A DNA stretch of 6,716 bases. Origin: Verrucomicrobiota bacterium. Lineage in GTDB: Bacteria; Verrucomicrobiota; Kiritimatiellia; UBA8416; JAIOPI01. The stretch is from the NCBI GenBank assembly GCA_027620105.1, contig JAQCIA010000113.1:1-6716 (forward strand), written 5' to 3'. Shown here piece after piece: positions 5,512 through 6,716 of this stretch. A model generated the notes under the pieces. The model had not been told where the DNA came from. It searched no databases and saw only the letters and a program-made list of their open reading frames with translations. Position numbers and translations under genes: made by a program. The stretch's first letter is position 1, and the number at the start of each line of letters is the position of its first letter.

Positions 5512-5549
5512 TGTGCTTTTCCAGTGGGTGAGGTAGAAGCTATCACAGA
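5512..5549. promoter_or_regulatory. 38-bp divergent start region
   Basis: This gap separates the ATG of the minus-strand methyltransferase from the ATG of the plus-strand GNAT gene. It must hold both ribosome binding regions: GGAA on the minus strand (5522-5519) and AGAAG on the plus strand (5535-5539). A weak plus-strand sigma-70-like pair, TTGTGC (5511-5516) and TAGAAG (5534-5539) with 17-bp spacing, can be seen. It matches the consensus poorly and would give an almost leaderless transcript. I see no convincing minus-strand promoter, so the promoters probably lie inside the opposing coding sequences or are of another type. Confidence 0.3.
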
Positions 5550-6707
5550 ATGGCGGACGCGATACAAACCCGGATTCACGAAGGTCGTTCCGGCGCGCTC
5601 CCCGAGTTGCGCGAGGTCTGGCGCGACTGCCTCCCCCGCTGCCCGCCGGAGCAGCAGCTCTTTTCCTTCGAATGGTTCGACTGCTGGACCCGCACCTACG
5701 GCACCCGCCCGCCTTGGATCGGCCGCACGCACGTGATCACCGCCCATCTTCCAGACGGAACGACCGTCGCGGTTCTGCCCCTGGCCGAACGCCGCTCCCA
5801 GGGCCTCACATGGCTTTCGCTGGCCGGCTTCTACCAGCCGTTGCGCTCGTTCCCGGCGGTTCCCGAACACGCCGCAGCCACCGGCGCCGCCCTCACGCGC
5901 GCACTGCTGCGTGACCTCCGCGGCTGGGATGTGCTGCGCTTCGGGCCCTGGGACAACGCCTCGCCCGAACGTGCCGCATTGATGCAAGCGCTGGCCACAC
6001 AAGCGCACCACCGCCTCGTGATCCCGCGCGGCCGCACAATCGTAAACCGCATCGAACCCACGTTCGACCCCTATGCGGCCTCCAAGAGCATCAAGCGTAT
6101 CGAAAGCTACTCGCGCCGCTTCCTGCGCGAACCCGGCGCGGAAATCAACCACGTCAGCAATCCTGACGTAACCTCCGCAGACGCCCTCTTCCGCAACCTG
6201 GGTGCGATCGAAGAGCGCTCCTGGCTCGCTCGTGAAGGCGGCGATCTGCGCTTCGCCACGGATGCAGACCGCGCCTTCTGGACGCGCGTCACGGAACGCG
6301 CGCTGACGCCGGGCGGGCAGCTCGACGTCTGGATCGCCAGCCTCGGCGGCAAGCCGCTGGGGTTCCGCGTCGTGCTCTCCTCCGGCCCCGCGAGTTATAT
6401 GATCGCCAACCAGTTCGATGAACAGGCCGGCGAATTCCGTCTGGGCTGGGTGCTTTATCTGCATCATCTGCGCGAGGCCGTCGCACGCGGTACGCGACTG
6501 ATCGATTCCGCTCCCGACGATCTGCACTACAAGAGCCGCCTGGGTGGCGAAGAAGCCGAAATGCGCGAGGATCTGATCTGCTTCCGCAATTCGCTGAAGG
6601 GGCTCGCCCTATCGCGAGCCCTGCGCGGTTTGCAAGCATCCAAGGCCTGGTTGGGCGCGCGTCCCGGTTTCGCCCGCCGCCTCGCTGACCGCTTGCCGCG
6701 CATCTAG
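5550..6707 (+). CDS. GNAT-type acyltransferase, CelD/BcsL-like
   Basis: A 385-residue soluble protein of the two-lobed GNAT (Acetyltransf_6, FemAB-like) type found in cellulose and exopolysaccharide clusters. The N-terminal lobe has the typical FSFEWFDCWTRTYG (38-51), then VAVLPLAERR (73-82), LSLAGF (89-94) and WDVLRFGPW (126-134). The C-terminal lobe has SIKRIESYSRRFLREPG (180-196), DVWIASLGGKPLGFRVVL (259-276), SYMIANQFDEQ (282-292), the helix GWVLYLHHLREAVARG (299-314) and RLIDSAPDDLHYKSRLGGE (316-334), which matches the family's closing FDfg-gd-yK motif. It would transfer an acyl group, probably acetyl, from a CoA donor to a sugar or amino sugar. The start ATG has only AGAAG about 10 nt upstream, and an in-frame TGA at 5529-5531 rules out a longer start. 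It is the only plus-strand gene and shares its start region with the minus-strand operon. What follows is cut by the window 9 bp after the stop. Confidence 0.85.
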   Translation: MADAIQTRIHEGRSGALPELREVWRDCLPRCPPEQQLFSFEWFDCWTRTYGTRPPWIGRTHVITAHLPDGTTVAVLPLAERRSQGLTWLSLAGFYQPLRSFPAVPEHAAATGAALTRALLRDLRGWDVLRFGPWDNASPERAALMQALATQAHHRLVIPRGRTIVNRIEPTFDPYAASKSIKRIESYSRRFLREPGAEINHVSNPDVTSADALFRNLGAIEERSWLAREGGDLRFATDADRAFWTRVTERALTPGGQLDVWIASLGGKPLGFRVVLSSGPASYMIANQFDEQAGEFRLGWVLYLHHLREAVARGTRLIDSAPDDLHYKSRLGGEEAEMREDLICFRNSLKGLALSRALRGLQASKAWLGARPGFARRLADRLPRI

Positions 6708-6716
6708 GAACAAACA

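Noticed and set aside
5508..6527. Minus-strand open frame of 339 codons antisense to the GNAT gene
   Set aside because: The plus-strand frame has clear GNAT motifs throughout. The minus frame lacks motifs and is kept open by GC-rich codons.

Overview
The window reads as part of a surface- or exo-polysaccharide gene cluster from a GC-rich bacterium (mid-60s % GC by eye). The lineage cannot be fixed from the sequence alone. The gene content (a DUF5989 mini-protein beside glycan genes, a BcsL/CelD-type GNAT protein, and a deacetylase-like protein with a VADHFEP motif) and a short palindromic REP-like motif at the left edge would suit the PVC group (Verrucomicrobia/Kiritimatiellota/Planctomycetes) or a deltaproteobacterium-like lineage. 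I hold this weakly.

Layout, right to left. At the right, a GNAT-type acyltransferase (5550-6707, +) is transcribed away from a minus-strand operon; the two start codons are separated by only 38 bp. The minus-strand operon runs leftwards: class I SAM methyltransferase (4636-5511), GT4-type glycosyltransferase (3494-4648), left-handed beta-helix (hexapeptide) acetyltransferase (2913-3497), membrane-anchored GT2 glycosyltransferase (1696-2916) and polysaccharide-deacetylase-like protein (545-1699). Each of these five genes overlaps the next: 13 nt at the first junction, then three successive 4-nt GTGA/ATGA overlaps. They are therefore almost certainly co-transcribed and translationally coupled. 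About 60 nt further on lies a sixth minus-strand gene of only 54 codons (320-484), a DUF5989 single-pass membrane protein with its own GGAG ribosome binding site. It is easy to miss because a spurious 70-codon frame covers the same stretch.

The left 319 bp hold no convincing gene. They contain a REP-like motif (3-27), a small GC hairpin (100-113) and a nested inverted-repeat structure (81-246) with 18-bp ends matching at 16 positions and a central 10-bp perfect stem.

Taken together, the genes make sense as a glycan assembly and decoration set: two sugar-transfer steps (GT4 cytosolic, GT2 at the membrane) plus O-acetylation, methylation and possibly deacetylation of the product. No polymerase, flippase, exporter or chain-length regulator is in the window, so the cluster must extend beyond it or the system is split. 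The most unusual DNA signals are a four-copy heptamer tandem repeat and a perfect 13-bp palindrome, both inside the coding sequence of the GT4 gene.
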